Made by a program: the position numbers and the translations under genes. 64,000 nt of DNA from Bradyrhizobium zhanjiangense (GTDB lineage: Bacteria; Pseudomonadota; Alphaproteobacteria; Rhizobiales; Xanthobacteraceae), in the NCBI RefSeq assembly GCF_004114935.1, contig NZ_CP022221.1, forward strand, positions 2,873,001-2,937,000, in the 5' to 3' direction. Of the stretch, positions 1 to 8,766 are shown piece by piece. Each line of letters opens with the position of its first letter. Within the stretch, counting starts at the first letter, position 1. The notes beneath the pieces were generated by a model, which had not been told where the DNA came from, searched no databases, and saw only the letters and a list, made by a program, of their open reading frames with translations.

Positions 1-11
1 GCATATCAATT

Positions 12-31
12 ATATACGTTGATATACGTTG
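12..31. repeat. Tandem 10-bp direct repeat
   Basis: Two perfect adjacent copies of ATATACGTTG lie just upstream of the methyltransferase gene. The role is unknown; it could be a regulatory repeat or chance in an AT-rich intergenic patch. Confidence 0.5.
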
Positions 32-95
32 TGCCGGCCCGTCTGTCGTGTGATTGCGGCTTCGAAGTTCGAAATTCACGCGATCTGCGCGCCCA

Positions 96-758
96 ATGGA
101 AAAAGCACCTGTGTCCTCTGTAGAAGTCCACCAGTACATCGCCTCACTTCTTCAGAAGCCGAATCCAGTCATCCTGGATATCGGCTGCAATGACGGGACC
201 GATACTCAACAGTTTCTCAACCTCTGTCCGCAAGCTCAGCTCTACTGCTTTGAGCCGGACCCCAGAGCGATCGCGCGCTTCAAGAAGAAGCTGGGCTCAT
301 CCCTCAATAAGGTGAAGCTACTTGAAATCGCGATCAGTGATCGAAACGGGATAATCGACTTCCATCCGAGCAATGCAGATGGTGATGCGAAGGAATGGGA
401 CCTGTCCGGCTCAATACGCCGGCCGAAGAATCATCTTACCGAGTATGATTGGGTTCGGTTCGATCGCCCTGTCTCGGTTGAAACGCGGCGGCTGGACGAC
501 TGGTGCAGCGAGGCGGAGCTGAACACGGTCGATTTCATCTGGATGGATGTCCAGGGAGCCGAAGCCGATGTTATCGCCGGCGGCATGCGGACCTTGAGCA
601 ACACGCGCTTCATCTACACGGAATATAGCGACCGCGAGCTCTACGAAGGGCAGTTGTCCCTGCAAGCCATTCTGGACCTGCTGCCATCATTCGAAGTGGC
701 GGCCCACTATCCACGCACAGTGGAAGGTGATGTATTGCTCAAAAATACGCGCTTCTAG
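96..758 (+). CDS. FkbM-family SAM-dependent methyltransferase
   Basis: This is a 220-residue protein with a class I methyltransferase core. The SAM-binding motif I reads VILDIGCNDGTD near residue 30, followed by an acidic strand end (CFEPDP) and, further on, the FIWMDVQGAEADVIAGG block typical of FkbM proteins. FkbM enzymes O-methylate sugars or polyketides. In Bradyrhizobium the Nod-factor fucose 2-O-methyltransferase NoeI belongs to this family and has a similar length, so NoeI is a possible identity given the symbiotic context, but I cannot confirm it. I chose the ATG at 96; an in-frame TTG at 54 would add 14 residues but has no visible ribosome-binding site. The upstream region is cut by the window edge, so a nod box cannot be checked. 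Confidence 0.8.
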   Translation: MEKAPVSSVEVHQYIASLLQKPNPVILDIGCNDGTDTQQFLNLCPQAQLYCFEPDPRAIARFKKKLGSSLNKVKLLEIAISDRNGIIDFHPSNADGDAKEWDLSGSIRRPKNHLTEYDWVRFDRPVSVETRRLDDWCSEAELNTVDFIWMDVQGAEADVIAGGMRTLSNTRFIYTEYSDRELYEGQLSLQAILDLLPSFEVAAHYPRTVEGDVLLKNTRF

Positions 759-1324
759 TGGCTGCTCGTATCGAGCGCCTCATTCATCGCTGGAGGACTT
801 GACCAGCGCGCTCCATGCCACCCAAAGCTGCACAACTGGTGGTCATGCTGGCGAGGGGATGTCAGTAGCCCAACGGGCACTCCGGTTTCCGGCTGCCATT
901 GCAGACCGCACGCATCACGTCGGCGTCGGGCGGGTGGTGGGTTTCTGACAATCAGTTATTTGGCGAGCCGGCCACGAGCGACGACTTCGTGGCCAGCAGG
1001 TCGGTGCGTTTCGTATACTTGAATCAACACTGCCAGCTGGGGCTCGAACCGTTGAATCATCTGAACAGCTGCTGTTGGTCCGGACCTCTTGTAAGCCGGT
1101 GCACTGCTTCGAAGAAATGCCAAAGCAACTGCATCGGTTCTCGTATTTCCTTGTCTCAATGGGAAGCGAGCTGAAGCATGTGTTCCATATGAGGATCGCC
1201 GTGAGGCGTCCAGCATAACTGCAGCAGCCGATTGTCCAGCAAGGCGTCCCTGGCGACGGCGCAGGAGAAGGCGGCCGCGATCATCAGCGGCCGATCTCGC
1301 GCCGGATCGGATCAAGACCGTCAT
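759..1324. other. Intergenic, no gene recognised
   Basis: Several short open frames occur on both strands but none has recognisable motifs, a good ribosome-binding site or family-like composition. Probably eroded island DNA. Confidence 0.4.
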
Positions 1325-1480
1325 CGTAATCGCGGTTACCTGCCTGCTCATTTGCCGCAGGCGGAGTTGATCATCGAATCTGCGAGCACGCTCGGCCTGT
1401 GCGGCTGCGGCGCGATGACGAAAATCGGCGAGAACGCCAGTAAACGCCTCGACGTAATCCCGGCGCGATGGCCAAAGTTT
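1325..1480 (+). pseudogene. IS66-family transposase (TnpC) internal fragment
   Basis: About 50 codons resemble the N-terminal third of IS66 transposases: RNRGYLPAHLP, then a zinc-finger-like CGCG patch, then KIGENASKRLDVIPARW. In intact IS66 TnpC this corresponds to the linker, the CxxC element and the conserved G-E-[DN]-x-S-x-x-L-D-[VY]-[IV]-P-A motif. The rest of the transposase is missing on both sides; the fragment stops about 20 bp before the 3' end of the convergent secreted-protein gene. It is a relic, not a functional element. Confidence 0.65.
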
Positions 1481-1500
1481 TTCCTAGCCGCGCCGCCCGA

Positions 1501-1860
1501 TCACCCGCAATTCCAGATCGGCCCGATCGGCGTCCGCGTCCAGCACGGCCCGAAACTGCCGCCATTGTAGCGGCCGCCGTGGAAGCCGGGGCGGCCGAAA
1601 TAGTGCCACTCGCCATCCCAACCGTAGTACTGAGGAACCGGATCAATATACCAGTGGCGCCGGTCGGCGCGAGAGAGCCGGCGCATCGCGTCCTTCTGCT
1701 TGTAGAGCGGAATGCTGTTGCTCAGCGGCTGGCGATAGCCGGGCAGGAAGCCGTAACTTTGCCAGACAGGCTTGGGCCGCTTTTGAATTGACGCAGCGTG
1801 CGCGACGACCGGCAGCAGCGACAGGATGATAGTAGCAGTTAGACACACAAGGCGCGACAT
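1501..1860 (-). CDS. Small secreted hypothetical protein
   Basis: A 119-residue protein with a clear signal peptide: short basic start (MSR), hydrophobic core through about residue 20 and a likely cleavage after AHA. The mature part is rich in Tyr, Trp, Gly and Arg (motifs such as RRHWYIDP and GWDGEWHYFG), common in small periplasmic proteins of Bradyrhizobium. No enzymatic motif is visible. The start at 1860 was chosen because it begins the signal peptide; an upstream in-frame extension adds 12 unlikely residues. Function unknown. Confidence 0.65.
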   Translation of the reverse strand: MSRLVCLTATIILSLLPVVAHAASIQKRPKPVWQSYGFLPGYRQPLSNSIPLYKQKDAMRRLSRADRRHWYIDPVPQYYGWDGEWHYFGRPGFHGGRYNGGSFGPCWTRTPIGPIWNCG

Positions 1861-1944
1861 GGATCTACAATAATCGGTCGGTTGCGCGGAGGCCATTCAA
1901 ATTTGGGTGCAGAGTCCTGTGCAATCTTGCGCAGAATTGTTCTC

Positions 1945-2371
1945 TTAGCTGATCACGCCCTTCCTGATCAGAAAGCGCGCATATCCGTGCCGTCACCCAC
2001 CTGCACCACGCCGAAACCGGAAGCCGTAGCGCGAGAAAATCCGGACGTGAGAGCTTGTCGCGACGGATGGGGCGACCGACCGAGCGCTCGATCTCGGCCG
2101 GCATCGTGAGTGCGTCCGGGCACGCGGTCGAGATCATCGACCGGCGTCATCACGCGCGCGGATCGACGAAATCGGCGAGCGAATAGAGCGTTAGGATGGC
2201 GCGGACAGTCTTCTCCATACTCATGCCCGGGACCTGGATCAGGCGCTCCGAGCAGAGCCGGGGGTGGCCGGGTGGTTGGCGTCGACGGCGAAGAGGTCGT
2301 CGCCATGGCCCATGGAGGCGAGCAGCCAGAGCAGCTCGGGCGCTAGGATCGGATCAATCGATTTCAGGACG
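1945..2371 (-). pseudogene. RbsD/FucU-family mutarotase relic
   Basis: Read in three frames, this stretch gives an almost complete FucU/RbsD-type protein. It begins KSIDPILAPELLWLLASMGHGDD with VDANHP, continues SERLIQVPGMSMEKTVRAILTLY, then TPVDDLDRVPGR and ends VVQVG then FLIRKGVIS. The MGHGDD and VDANHP motifs carry the His and Asp of this family, which interconverts sugar anomers. At least two frameshifts (near 2247 and 2150) and a third near 1970 break the frame, and there is no clear start codon before KSIDP. Convergent with the neighbouring debris; not functional as read. Confidence 0.65.
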
Positions 2372-2479
2372 TGATGAACTATCCTCCCGCTCAATCTTAC
2401 GTTTATCTCTGTCTCCTAACCCTTCGCAATCATCAGATACCGTGGGCCAGAGGAGTCCAAACGGTCGTTGATCGGTGGC

Positions 2480-2514
2480 AAAAAAAGGCCCGGCCTCATT
2501 TCGATAGCCGGGCC
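2480..2514 (-). terminator. Rho-independent terminator (minus strand)
   Basis: On the minus strand GGCCCGGC pairs with GCCGGGCC around a 10-nt loop and is followed by a run of seven to eight T. No confident gene ends just before it on this strand, so the transcript it serves is unknown. Confidence 0.6.
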
Positions 2515-3204
2515 GAAGTCAGTCGCCGACAGAGGGAGAACTGCCGACGGTTATTTGCGGCAAAACACCGCAAATTCTAATTACGAAAGGATCAATGGTC
2601 GGAGAAATCCGGCACCTTTTCCTTTCTGTCAGACGATATTGACCGAATGCAGCTCAACACTGGCTCGCACAACTCTTGAAGGATGTATTGTGCGTTGTCC
2701 TGAGGATCGTCGAAGCCATGGTGATAAATTGAGCGGCGCCGAACAGTGACGATCCGCAGCTGCGAACGGCGTCAACGTGTCGGCCGCAGAGCGCAGAAAC
2801 CCAGCTTCCCCTGGGCTGGGACGAAGTACGTTGTTGTTCCCATGCGAGCACTCGGAGCCCGTTCGCGTGATCCCGCACGCGAGGGCCCTCTGCTGCACAC
2901 AACATCGACCGCATTGGCATCATCGTCTCCAGCAAGGCGCTGGCCGCTCCGATTTGCCGGCCATCCTCGTCAGCTATTTCGCATGGTACATCGTGACGTC
3001 ACGTGCGATTCAAGGCCTTTTTAGCTCATCCGCAAAAATCCAAGCCGGCGACTCCTCACAGGCAGCTCAGGGGCCCGCCAGCGTTCGACCTGTGCCTCGC
3101 ATTCTGTTCTTGAATCGGCTTGCACACGCGAGCACTCAAGGTATATTTCACGGGATATCTGGTGTGATGTCGTATGCGTTCGTCGTTTCCAGAAGATCAA
3201 GTCC
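2515..3204. other. Intergenic, hairpin and no recognised gene
   Basis: A short inverted repeat (TTTGCGG, 7-nt spacer, CCGCAAA) lies at about 2553-2573. Overlapping minus-strand open frames between 2629 and 2935 are Arg/Ser-rich and unlike any family I know. This lies downstream, on the minus strand, of the tts box at 3436-3466, so it could hold an eroded effector gene, but nothing recognisable remains. Confidence 0.35.
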
Positions 3205-3411
3205 TCAGGTCATCATTTTGAAGCGTCCTGTTGGTTGTCCGAAATGGCATGGCCAGCTTGCAGACGACTTTTCTTGATGAAGGCGCTGGAGGAATCCCGT
3301 GCGCCGCCGTTCATCCGATTGGAAGCCATAATGCTTCCTTGGCGAACAGCTTCTCTTGCCGATCCGTCGAGCGAGTACAAGGTTCGTCACCAGCCCAGTC
3401 ACAGGCGGCAT
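3205..3411 (-). CDS. Doubtful small ORF downstream of a tts box
   Basis: A 68-codon open frame whose ATG lies about 25 bp after the tts box at 3436-3466. The product is basic and has no recognisable domain or secretion features beyond a Ser/Arg-rich makeup. It is listed only because its position fits a TtsI-driven gene. No strong ribosome-binding site is visible. It may be spurious. Confidence 0.2.
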   Translation of the reverse strand: MPPVTGLVTNLVLARRIGKRSCSPRKHYGFQSDERRRTGFLQRLHQEKSSASWPCHFGQPTGRFKMMT

Positions 3412-3435
3412 CGACGTCTAGAGACCAGGTTCGAA

Positions 3436-3466
3436 TTCTGGGAAGGTGGGCTTTCGAGAAGCTGAC
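3436..3466 (-). promoter_or_regulatory. tts box (TtsI binding site), orphan
   Basis: On the minus strand the site starts GTCAGCTTCTCGAAAGCC. Against the rhizobial tts-box consensus (GTCAGnTTnTCGnAAGCT, 7 nt, CCnCCTA) the first half matches at 14 of 15 fixed positions and the CC of the second half is present. TtsI, made under NodD control, binds such boxes to activate type III secretion and effector genes. No clear effector follows. Confidence 0.6.
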
Positions 3467-3623
3467 TAGTGAAAGGGGCGAGCGACGTCTGTAGGCCGAT
3501 ACAGGGACAGACACGCGCTTTTCGACCACCATCCAGTCACTATCCGGCGCGATCGTGCCCGAACCTCTCACGTGTTGCTTACTTCGCCCATAAGCACGCC
3601 AGATAGACAATGGGTGAACCACT

Positions 3624-4790
3624 TCATGGAAAGCCCGGCTGTGCTGCGCTTCCGAGCAGGAGTCGGCCGGCGCTCTGGAGCGTTCCCTCGTTTAGAGCTG
3701 CGTGCTGGGCAACCACGAAGCTGTCGCACATGGCGCGCGCCAGGTTGCTGGTGGTAGAGAGCGACCCACTTCCAGCGAGACCGCTCGCAATCCTACAGAC
3801 CTCAGCGCTCTGCCGCGCGGCGTTCGTCGCGGCGAGTCGCATCAGCATCGCCGTGCTCGGGTTTACCGCACCCTTGAGCGCTTCCTTCCACAGCTCCTCG
3901 GTAGCCTCATAGAAGAAGGAACGGGCGGAACGCAGCATGGCTTCGACTCTTGCCATCTCCAGTTGGACATAGCCGCGCTCTGCCATCACGGGCGCTCCAG
4001 TGATCGAGGCGCGGCTTCCGGCCATGGCGATCACCTCGTCTAGCGCGGAGCGCGCAATACCGATGCCGACAATCGCATGCACCTGCGCAGCGAAAGCCAC
4101 GGACGGATAACGATAGATCGGCCCGTCGAGTGTCGGCGGACCGCCGCGGATCAAGGTCCATTCCTCCGGCACAATGACATCGTTGACAACGACGTCGTGG
4201 CTGCCGGTGCCTTGCAGGCCGATGACGTCCCAATTGGGGCGGATTGTCACCTTCTTGGCCGGCATTACGGCTACACGCACAAGGCCACCGGTTGCATCGT
4301 CTTCCACAGTGATGCCAACGCCTATCAGGTCCGCGCCCGGTGAGCCGCTGGCAAATGGCCATACGCCGTTCACGACAAATCCGTCGGTGCTTCGCCTGGC
4401 GGGCTGGAGTGGGAAAACCGCACCTGCCAACACCACGTCAGGTCCATTCGCGTATACCTTGCGAAGCGTGTCGTCCGGAAGAGCAGCGAGGTAGCGAGCT
4501 CCATCGCCGAAGCTGGCGACCCAACCGGCGGAGCCGTCGGCTTCGGAAATGCGCTCGATCAGGCGACAAAAATCAGCCGGCGTTCGCTCCTCGCCGCCGA
4601 ATCGCTTGGCGGCCATAGCCCGATAGACGCCAACGCGCTTGAAGCCCTCGATGATCTCGCCGGGAATCTTCTGCGCGCGGGCGAACTCGTTTCGACGCGC
4701 GCGGATATCGATCAGTAGCGGCGACAGATTATCCCAGGTCGCAGCCGTAGCGTCGGTTTCTGCAGTGATCGTCTCTGGTGGAGCGTTCAT
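3624..4790 (-). CDS. Acyl-CoA dehydrogenase-fold flavin-dependent enzyme
   Basis: A 388-residue protein with the three parts of the acyl-CoA dehydrogenase fold: an N-terminal helical region (about residues 20-120, with the FKRVGVYRAM and ERISEADGSAGWV blocks), a central beta region (VNGVWPFASGSPGAD, then GLQGTGSHDVVVND, about 140-215) and a C-terminal helical domain (from about 235). The sequence resembles the flavin-dependent monooxygenase branch (HsaA, DszC and HpaB-like two-component oxygenases) more than true fatty-acid dehydrogenases, because the catalytic Glu context of the latter is absent and GTGSHDV is typical of the former. These enzymes need a separate flavin reductase, and none is seen nearby. 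Substrate unknown. A second, eroded member of the same family lies at 56822-57304. Confidence 0.75.
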   Translation of the reverse strand: MNAPPETITAETDATAATWDNLSPLLIDIRARRNEFARAQKIPGEIIEGFKRVGVYRAMAAKRFGGEERTPADFCRLIERISEADGSAGWVASFGDGARYLAALPDDTLRKVYANGPDVVLAGAVFPLQPARRSTDGFVVNGVWPFASGSPGADLIGVGITVEDDATGGLVRVAVMPAKKVTIRPNWDVIGLQGTGSHDVVVNDVIVPEEWTLIRGGPPTLDGPIYRYPSVAFAAQVHAIVGIGIARSALDEVIAMAGSRASITGAPVMAERGYVQLEMARVEAMLRSARSFFYEATEELWKEALKGAVNPSTAMLMRLAATNAARQSAEVCRIASGLAGSGSLSTTSNLARAMCDSFVVAQHAALNEGTLQSAGRLLLGSAAQPGFP

Positions 4791-5502
4791 AAACTGTCCT
4801 CGGTGTCTTGAGCCGATCGACGACGCGCGTCATTGATATGGATTGCGCGCGCATGGCGAAACCGGCCGAATTGAAATCCGAGCCGGAAGGGAGCGAAACT
4901 GTCGCAATTGATACTCGACTTTGATGCGATTGCAGCCGGTTGCCAGTCCAAACCGCACCACGAGCGGATTGGCTCAAGGAAAAGGTTTTGAGGGCCGGGA
5001 AGGCTGACGGAGACGTCGAAGTTGTCATTGAGGCTGAACCCGCAATGCAGCCGACATGCGGCGGCGAGATCGATCCGCCTCTGCTGTACTATGTCTCCGA
5101 CGGCTGACGGCAGCGCTCGTTCTTGTCATGTCGTCTCCAACGGACGATTTGTCACACTTGGGCCCCGGCCGACTCGAACCACGTTGTGAATTCCTGACTT
5201 AGCGACCGCGAAGTCGCCCAAGCCTGCGGCTCTTTTCCATGTCCCAGCAATCGACGTGCCATCAATCATCGTCTGCCGGTCGTGTCTGAATCGAGCGAGA
5301 CGACGTGGCCCGTGCCGCGCCAGCAGGATGCTCGCGCCTCCCGTGTCTGATTCCAGGCACAAGATGTCATCAACCGAACACGGCGGGAGGAGAGCGACTG
5401 AAGTGGACCTCGACCGCAGACCGGTCGGGCTCGGCTTGCCTCCCGGAGTTTCAGACCCGCTCCGACCTCCTGAGATTACCAACGGTGCAATTTACCGTCG
5501 TT
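4791..5502. other. Intergenic, eroded
   Basis: No confident gene. A plus-strand open stretch ending at 5107 (ending PPLLYYVSDG) could be the tail of a lost gene, but it is not recognisable. The rest looks like accumulated debris before the bioF relic. Confidence 0.35.
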
Positions 5503-5694
5503 GAGGAGCCTGAGCGGCAGCAACGCCTGACCGATCTGGTCGACTTTACGCATCATCAGCTTGTTGTGTGCGGGCGCTCGAGCGTTCGAACTCTCAGATT
5601 ATTCCTTACGACGTGGGCGATAACGCCCGCGCGATGCGGCTCGCCTCCGTACTAGCGTGCGGCTTTGACATCCGCGGGATACGGCCGCCAACAC
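5503..5694 (+). pseudogene. bioF C-terminal relic (second copy)
   Basis: The translated pieces [12 protein letters not shown] and QIIPYDVGDNARAMRLAS, then [11 protein letters not shown], match the C-terminal third of the intact bioF at 45587-46738 ([41 protein letters not shown]). A frameshift lies near 5575 and the catalytic lysine region and everything before it is missing. This is the remnant of another 8-amino-7-oxononanoate synthase gene. Confidence 0.8.
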
Positions 5695-5977
5695 TGGCGG
5701 TCTACCAAATCGCTGATGCAGGAGAGACCTCCGATGCCGACGCGAGTAGCGTTTTTTTACGTCGGTCGGCTAGTTAGTCATGGTGGTCGTAATCCTGCGC
5801 TATTTGATCTTCGGCGCTGGCTGAGCCTGGTAATCATAAGCAGGACCATAGATTGCTTGGCGGATCGGGAGTGAGAGTGTGCCGGAATTGTCGCGTGTTC
5901 CGGAGGCCGAGAGCTCAGACCCTGCATGCCTCGCACCGCGATCTGCCGCTTGAACCCCCCTTGGTCCGCCTAGCGCA

Positions 5978-6088
5978 TTAACGTGCAGGCATGAATACTG
6001 TTGGCCGCGATATGAGTGCTTCTTGGTGCTGGCCTCGCGTTGCCAACATGAGCACGTAGAACACAAGGAGGATTAAGAGGCCGCGCAT
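5978..6088 (-). CDS. Possible 36-residue hydrophobic peptide, paralogous to 38944-39063
   Basis: The frame starts MRGLLILLVFYVLMLATRGQ and ends with RPTVFMPAR. The first 17 residues form a hydrophobic segment that could be a signal peptide or membrane anchor. A ribosome-binding site is not obvious. A second frame of 39 residues at 38944-39063 shares the pattern MR-x-LLI, MLA, QHQ, RPT and MP, and the DNA is alike around the start, which argues that both descend from one gene. The downstream sequence stays open in another frame to about 5800, so this copy may instead be a frameshifted longer gene. Function unknown. Confidence 0.35.
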   Translation of the reverse strand: MRGLLILLVFYVLMLATRGQHQEALISRPTVFMPAR

Positions 6089-6235
6089 ACCAAAGATCTT
6101 CCCAAAGCTATAACAATTGTGGAGCGGATTGTATTCGGTGCATTTGATGCAGCCGATGCACGCGAATTGCGCGGACCTCGACGAAGCCCTGTATCAGGCG
6201 GCAAACGACCAGCGGACCGCGCGAAGGTGCCAGCA

Positions 6236-6979
6236 CTAGCTCAGCAAATCGACCCTGCCGGTGTCGAGCCGATACAGCCCCCCGACGACCTTCAGTCTGT
6301 TCTGCTCAACTGCCGCGTTCAGAATCGGCCCCGTCGATTTGAGTTTGTTGACATTATCGACTACATTTTGTCGGGTTGCTTCTGCGAACGTGTTACCGGT
6401 TTGCTGGCGAGATGCTTTTACTGCAGGCGCAAGCGCAGCGACGAGGGATGAAATGTGCCCCGGCGGCGGCTTATCGTCGTGAAGCGACTTGATCGTGGCG
6501 TCAATCGCACCGCAATGATCGTGGCCAAGTACCAGGATCAGCGGCGTGTTCAGCACGGCGACCGCATATTCCATACTGGCGAGCGTGTCATCGTTGGCGA
6601 AGTTGCCGGCGAGGCGGCACACAAACAGATCACCAAGTCCGCTGCCGAAGACAAGTTCAGGCGCCACGCGAGAATCGGCGCAGCTCAGAATCGCGGCATA
6701 TGGATTTTGCCCGTCCACCAAAACAAAGCGCTCGCGCGTAAAATCGTCGCCTGGTGATACGCCCTGGACATAACGATCGTTCCCTTCCATTAGCCGCTTC
6801 AGGGCAGCATCCGGCGAGAGCAGGTTATCCGGCTTGGGCGGCGTTTTTGCTTCCTTCGCATCGACAATGTTGTTGTCAAGCCGCAGGCAAGCCGCCGAAA
6901 CAGCGAACAGCAACAGCGAGCGGCGCGAAGGCGCGATCTTGGTCAGATAGGACATATTCGGATAATGGCCTGAATGCAT
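6236..6979 (-). CDS. Beta-carbonic anhydrase, exported
   Basis: A 247-residue beta-class carbonic anhydrase that interconverts CO2 and bicarbonate. Zinc-site and catalytic motifs are intact: AAILSCADSRVAPE (Cys plus the Asp-Arg dyad) and LGHDHCGAI (His and Cys ligands). The N-terminus has SRRSLLLFAVSAACL, a twin-arginine-like start followed by a hydrophobic stretch, so the enzyme is probably periplasmic. The gene starts 6 bp after the end of the secreted nuclease gene on the same strand, implying one transcript. The start at 6979 has a GAGGTG element only 2 nt away; the ATG at 6955 is an alternative that gives a tidier signal peptide. In a nodule, a periplasmic carbonic anhydrase could handle respiratory CO2. 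Confidence 0.9.
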   Translation of the reverse strand: MHSGHYPNMSYLTKIAPSRRSLLLFAVSAACLRLDNNIVDAKEAKTPPKPDNLLSPDAALKRLMEGNDRYVQGVSPGDDFTRERFVLVDGQNPYAAILSCADSRVAPELVFGSGLGDLFVCRLAGNFANDDTLASMEYAVAVLNTPLILVLGHDHCGAIDATIKSLHDDKPPPGHISSLVAALAPAVKASRQQTGNTFAEATRQNVVDNVNKLKSTGPILNAAVEQNRLKVVGGLYRLDTGRVDLLS

Positions 6980-6985
6980 CTCACC

Positions 6986-7711
6986 TCATCGCGCGGCTTT
7001 GCGCCACCCGGTGGCTTCGGCTTCCGCTTCGCTGCAGAGCCAGCGTTCACCGGACTTCTTCGTCATGTCGATTTGTTCGTAACCGAGTTGCCCGGGCAAG
7101 TGGTAAATGCGCTCGCCGTTGCGGTCCACGGTGCCTTTTATCAGACACTCTGACGAGGGCGGGTCCGATAGCAGCGCGGATCCGAGCAGGAGTTCCTGAG
7201 CGTCGATCGGAACCGAGCTCGCGCCGATGATGACCGTCCCCTTGTTGCGGCGACGCCAGTCCCAGGGCGCGATGAACGCCCCCGACCACAGCCCCGCATA
7301 GGCTGTACTCGCCACCAACTCGTAGATTGCGTAGGTATGGTTAGATGGACCCGATGATAGTGCCCAGCCCGAGCGTACCATCCAGGCGTTCACGTTCTCG
7401 CCTTCGATGAAGCAACTGCCGCGCGACCTGCCGTATTCATCAACTCCTGTGGTATGACAATCCCACGTTCGTCCGTTCGAATGCTTGATAAGCTCGTCGC
7501 GAGCAGCTACGCCGCAAGCCCATTTCCGGCCGCGTGCGTCGAGGCAAATCTGGTCAGTCTCAGGAGCGTCGATGCCTGAGAGCCGAAGCTTGGTTTTCTC
7601 GAGCTCGATCGTATTGCCGTCGAGGATGCGCGGAGGGCCGCTGAGCTTCGCCGCACAGACCGGAGATGTGATGACAGCGAACAATGCGACCACCATTACG
7701 CGGTGTTTCAT
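6986..7711 (-). CDS. Secreted thermonuclease-like (SNase) protein
   Basis: A 241-residue protein with a signal peptide (MKHRVMVVALFAVITSPVCA) and an SNase domain. ILDGNTIEL and KLRLSGIDAPETDQ contain the characteristic Asp/Glu metal-binding and catalytic residues, and YGRSRG and WMVRSGWAL follow in family order up to about residue 150. The last 90 residues contain two Cys and a WRKAA end and may form a small extra domain. Members cut DNA or RNA outside the cytoplasm, and many in rhizobia have no tested role. The start at 7711 begins the signal peptide; an ATG 36 bp upstream would bury it. It is the promoter-proximal gene of a pair with the carbonic anhydrase. Confidence 0.8.
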   Translation of the reverse strand: MKHRVMVVALFAVITSPVCAAKLSGPPRILDGNTIELEKTKLRLSGIDAPETDQICLDARGRKWACGVAARDELIKHSNGRTWDCHTTGVDEYGRSRGSCFIEGENVNAWMVRSGWALSSGPSNHTYAIYELVASTAYAGLWSGAFIAPWDWRRRNKGTVIIGASSVPIDAQELLLGSALLSDPPSSECLIKGTVDRNGERIYHLPGQLGYEQIDMTKKSGERWLCSEAEAEATGWRKAAR

Positions 7712-7747
7712 CCCGACAATAACCTTTCGCTCTTGATTCATGTTCAC

Positions 7748-8766
7748 GCACGATCCGGCGCCGCCACATTCGACTGCTTAAACGCACTATGTCCGTTATT
7801 GGGCCGCATCTTTCGACGGTCGCTTTATGAAAGCTTGGCCGTCATTTCCAAGCTACGACCTGACGCTGCGTGAGGTTCAAGCGATTTCTTCCGGTGTGCG
7901 TGTCGCGGTATCCGTCGAGCATCGATCGCCGGTCTCACTCACTGGTCGCGCACTGCACCCTCTCGGCCTGAGGAGGAGATCCCCATCGCTCAGCCGCCAA
8001 CTCGGTATGCGGGAGAAAGCCGAACCTCGGAACGCTGTTTCTCACGCGATTGAAGAAGAAATGCGCCTGTGAAATTTGACGGTCGAGTGGAAGTCAGGCC
8101 TGGAGGAGCTGCCTGTATGCGTTGTGCCAACCCCCATCGGCAGACAGAAGGCTGCCGACGGTTTCGGCGAGGGCGATGACATTTTAAATTCTTGTCACGA
8201 AAAGACTAAGTTCGAAAGAAATCTGGTCTCGCGCCCTGTCTGAGATTTGGACGAAAGGCGCCACGGAGTTCAGCTCAACGCTTGCTGCGCAAGTGAATCG
8301 CAAACCGCGCAAAACCCGGAGCGCTCTTTCGGAGAACCCGCCGGGATGGTCGTTGATGTCAATCGCATTGTGGCTTTTTGCACCTCTGCGCTGCACCATA
8401 ATCGTTCGTGGTGCCGCGGCCCCGTTCGTAGAAGGCCCGGATTCAATCGCGGCCGCCATTTCGTAGTATGCTTCCCCGTGATCACATGTGGAGATTTGCC
8501 CAGCAAGCCGCGCAAGGACGTGCGTTTGCGCCAGGGAAATTTAAGAACAACCATGTGGAGCCATGGCTTCGTCGTATACGCACCGGCGAGGGGTAAGCCG
8601 CCCGCGTGTTCGGACGATCGCGACTGCCGTCCTGATGCCATTCGGTGCGAGGCGTCAATCCACAACATGAGTTGGCCCATCGCGGCACCCGAGCAGGTAG
8701 CTCTGGTGCGGTTCAGCCGATTCAAGCTACACATCATTCTCAACCACCTCACCCAATGGAAATGAA
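7748..8766. other. Intergenic, about 1 kb, no gene recognised
   Basis: Long overlapping frames at 8184-8765 on both strands lack any family motif. A short segment at about 8262-8285 weakly resembles 2645-2670. I see no promoter, RNA or repeat that I can support. Confidence 0.35.

Noticed and set aside
2641..2672. Short similarity between 2641-2672 and 8262-8290
   Set aside because: About 20 alignable bases with mismatches; too weak to call a repeat.
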